Positions 6,151 to 6,676 of a stretch of 6,676 nt of DNA are shown one piece after another (the first letter of the stretch is position 1; every line of letters begins with the position of its first letter). The notes beneath the pieces are model-generated. The model was not told the DNA's origin, did no database searches, and worked only from the letters and a program-made list of their open reading frames with translations. The stretch comes from Verrucomicrobiota bacterium. GTDB lineage: Bacteria > Verrucomicrobiota > Verrucomicrobiia > Limisphaerales > UBA11358. The stretch lies in the NCBI GenBank assembly GCA_021323835.1, contig JAJPKI010000292.1, positions 1-6,676 on the forward strand. Direction: 5' to 3'. The translations under genes and the position numbers were made by a program.

Positions 6151-6672
6151 CTATGCGGCTCGCGCCAGCGGACGTTCGGTATCTTCGCCGATTTCCGCCG
6201 TGATGTTGCAATGCGATTTCGCCAATTCGGTCAATTTCTGGTCGGCCGCTTTTTCTTCAGACAAAATTTCGTCGAGAATTTGCGCCGCTTCTTCATTTTG
6301 CAATTGCTTCGCCCAATCACGCAGGCTGCCGTAAGTGGCGATTTCGTAATGCTCAGCTTTTTGCGCGGCGGCAATCAACGCAGCATTAATCGTCGGATTC
6401 TTTTTGTTGTCAGAAATCATTTCTTCGCCTTCCTTGATGATGCCGATAATGGCCGGACAACGTTTGCTCCACGGCGATTCATCGCAAAGCTCGAATACGC
6501 GTTCGCATTTTTGCATGTGGCCTTCCGTTTCCGCCAAATGCGATTCAAATGCCTCGCGCAAATCTTCATGCGTCGCGGCTTTTGCCATTTTCGGCAATGC
6601 TTTTGTCAATTGTTTCTCCGCGTAATACGCATCCGCCAAACTGTCCAAAAATAATTGTTCTAACGTCTTCAT
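6151..6672 (-). CDS. yciF: YciF-type ferritin-like (DUF892) stress protein
   Basis: The 173-aa protein is a clear member of the YciE/YciF (DUF892) family of helical, ferritin-like cytoplasmic proteins linked to stress responses; the biochemical function is not established. Signatures run through the full length: LEQLFLDSLADAYYAEKQLT (4-23), LPKMAKAA (26-33), AFESHLAETEGH (41-52), IIGIIKEGEEMI (75-86), AALIAAAQKAEHYEIATYG (97-115) and ILSEEKAADQKLTELA (136-151). E19, E48, H52, E107, H108, E110, E140 and D144 are conserved-type carboxylates and histidines that could form a di-metal site; I infer this from the ferritin-like fold. The length is near that of E. coli YciF (about 166 aa). The start is ATG 6672, matching the family N-terminus; the window ends 4 bases upstream, so promoter and ribosome site cannot be seen. 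It is followed by its own strong terminator, so it is the last or only gene of its transcript. Confidence 0.95.
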   Translation of the reverse strand: MKTLEQLFLDSLADAYYAEKQLTKALPKMAKAATHEDLREAFESHLAETEGHMQKCERVFELCDESPWSKRCPAIIGIIKEGEEMISDNKKNPTINAALIAAAQKAEHYEIATYGSLRDWAKQLQNEEAAQILDEILSEEKAADQKLTELAKSHCNITAEIGEDTERPLARAA

Positions 6673-6676
6673 AAAA

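Noticed and set aside
6130..6654. 174-codon plus-strand open frame opposite the yciF-like gene
   Set aside because: The minus strand matches the YciF family end to end and has its own terminator; the plus-strand translation is Phe/Arg-rich shadow sequence.

Overview
The window looks like an ordinary chromosomal segment of a Gram-negative, diderm bacterium, most plausibly Verrucomicrobiota or a relative. This placement is an inference from three things: the mix of AAA/GAA/AAT codons with GCG/CGC/GCC codons, a secreted GH29-like lipoprotein next to an 'NGSFE'-type binding-domain protein, and a general lack of Shine-Dalgarno sequences. No marker gene fixes the lineage. No tRNA, rRNA, CRISPR array or insertion sequence was seen.

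Layout. (1) 64-1864, plus strand: a two-gene unit encoding a membrane-anchored, galactose-binding-like (DUF642-like) protein, then, 4 bases later, a lipoprotein with a GH29/alpha-L-fucosidase-like fold. Together they suggest envelope carbohydrate binding and cleavage. (2) 5367-1865, minus strand: ispF (isoprenoid precursor synthesis), a large polytopic membrane protein with a C-terminal alkaline-phosphatase-superfamily (LTA synthase/sulfatase-like) domain, and a conserved-looking 89-aa protein whose ATG overlaps the preceding stop as TAATG. This unit meets the first one tail to tail with no base between the two stop codons. (3) 5368-6080: an AT-rich stretch (membrane gene about 37% G+C by hand count) with a 165-aa three-TM protein I cannot name. 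It is flanked by two 21-codon ORFs: a possible leader ORF overlapping its start as ATGA, and a proline-rich ORF on the opposite strand whose stop directly abuts its stop. (4) 6672-6151, minus strand: a YciF-type ferritin-like stress protein followed by a clear intrinsic terminator at 6112-6072.

All intergenic gaps are shorter than 300 bases; the longest gene-poor stretch (5963-6150) holds the small proline-rich ORF and the terminator. The least explained parts are the AT-rich membrane-protein locus and the divergent GH29-like protein that lacks the His-His motif. I found no convincing complete novel system. The membrane-protein locus with its two tiny ORFs is the best candidate for follow-up, and that reading is speculative.
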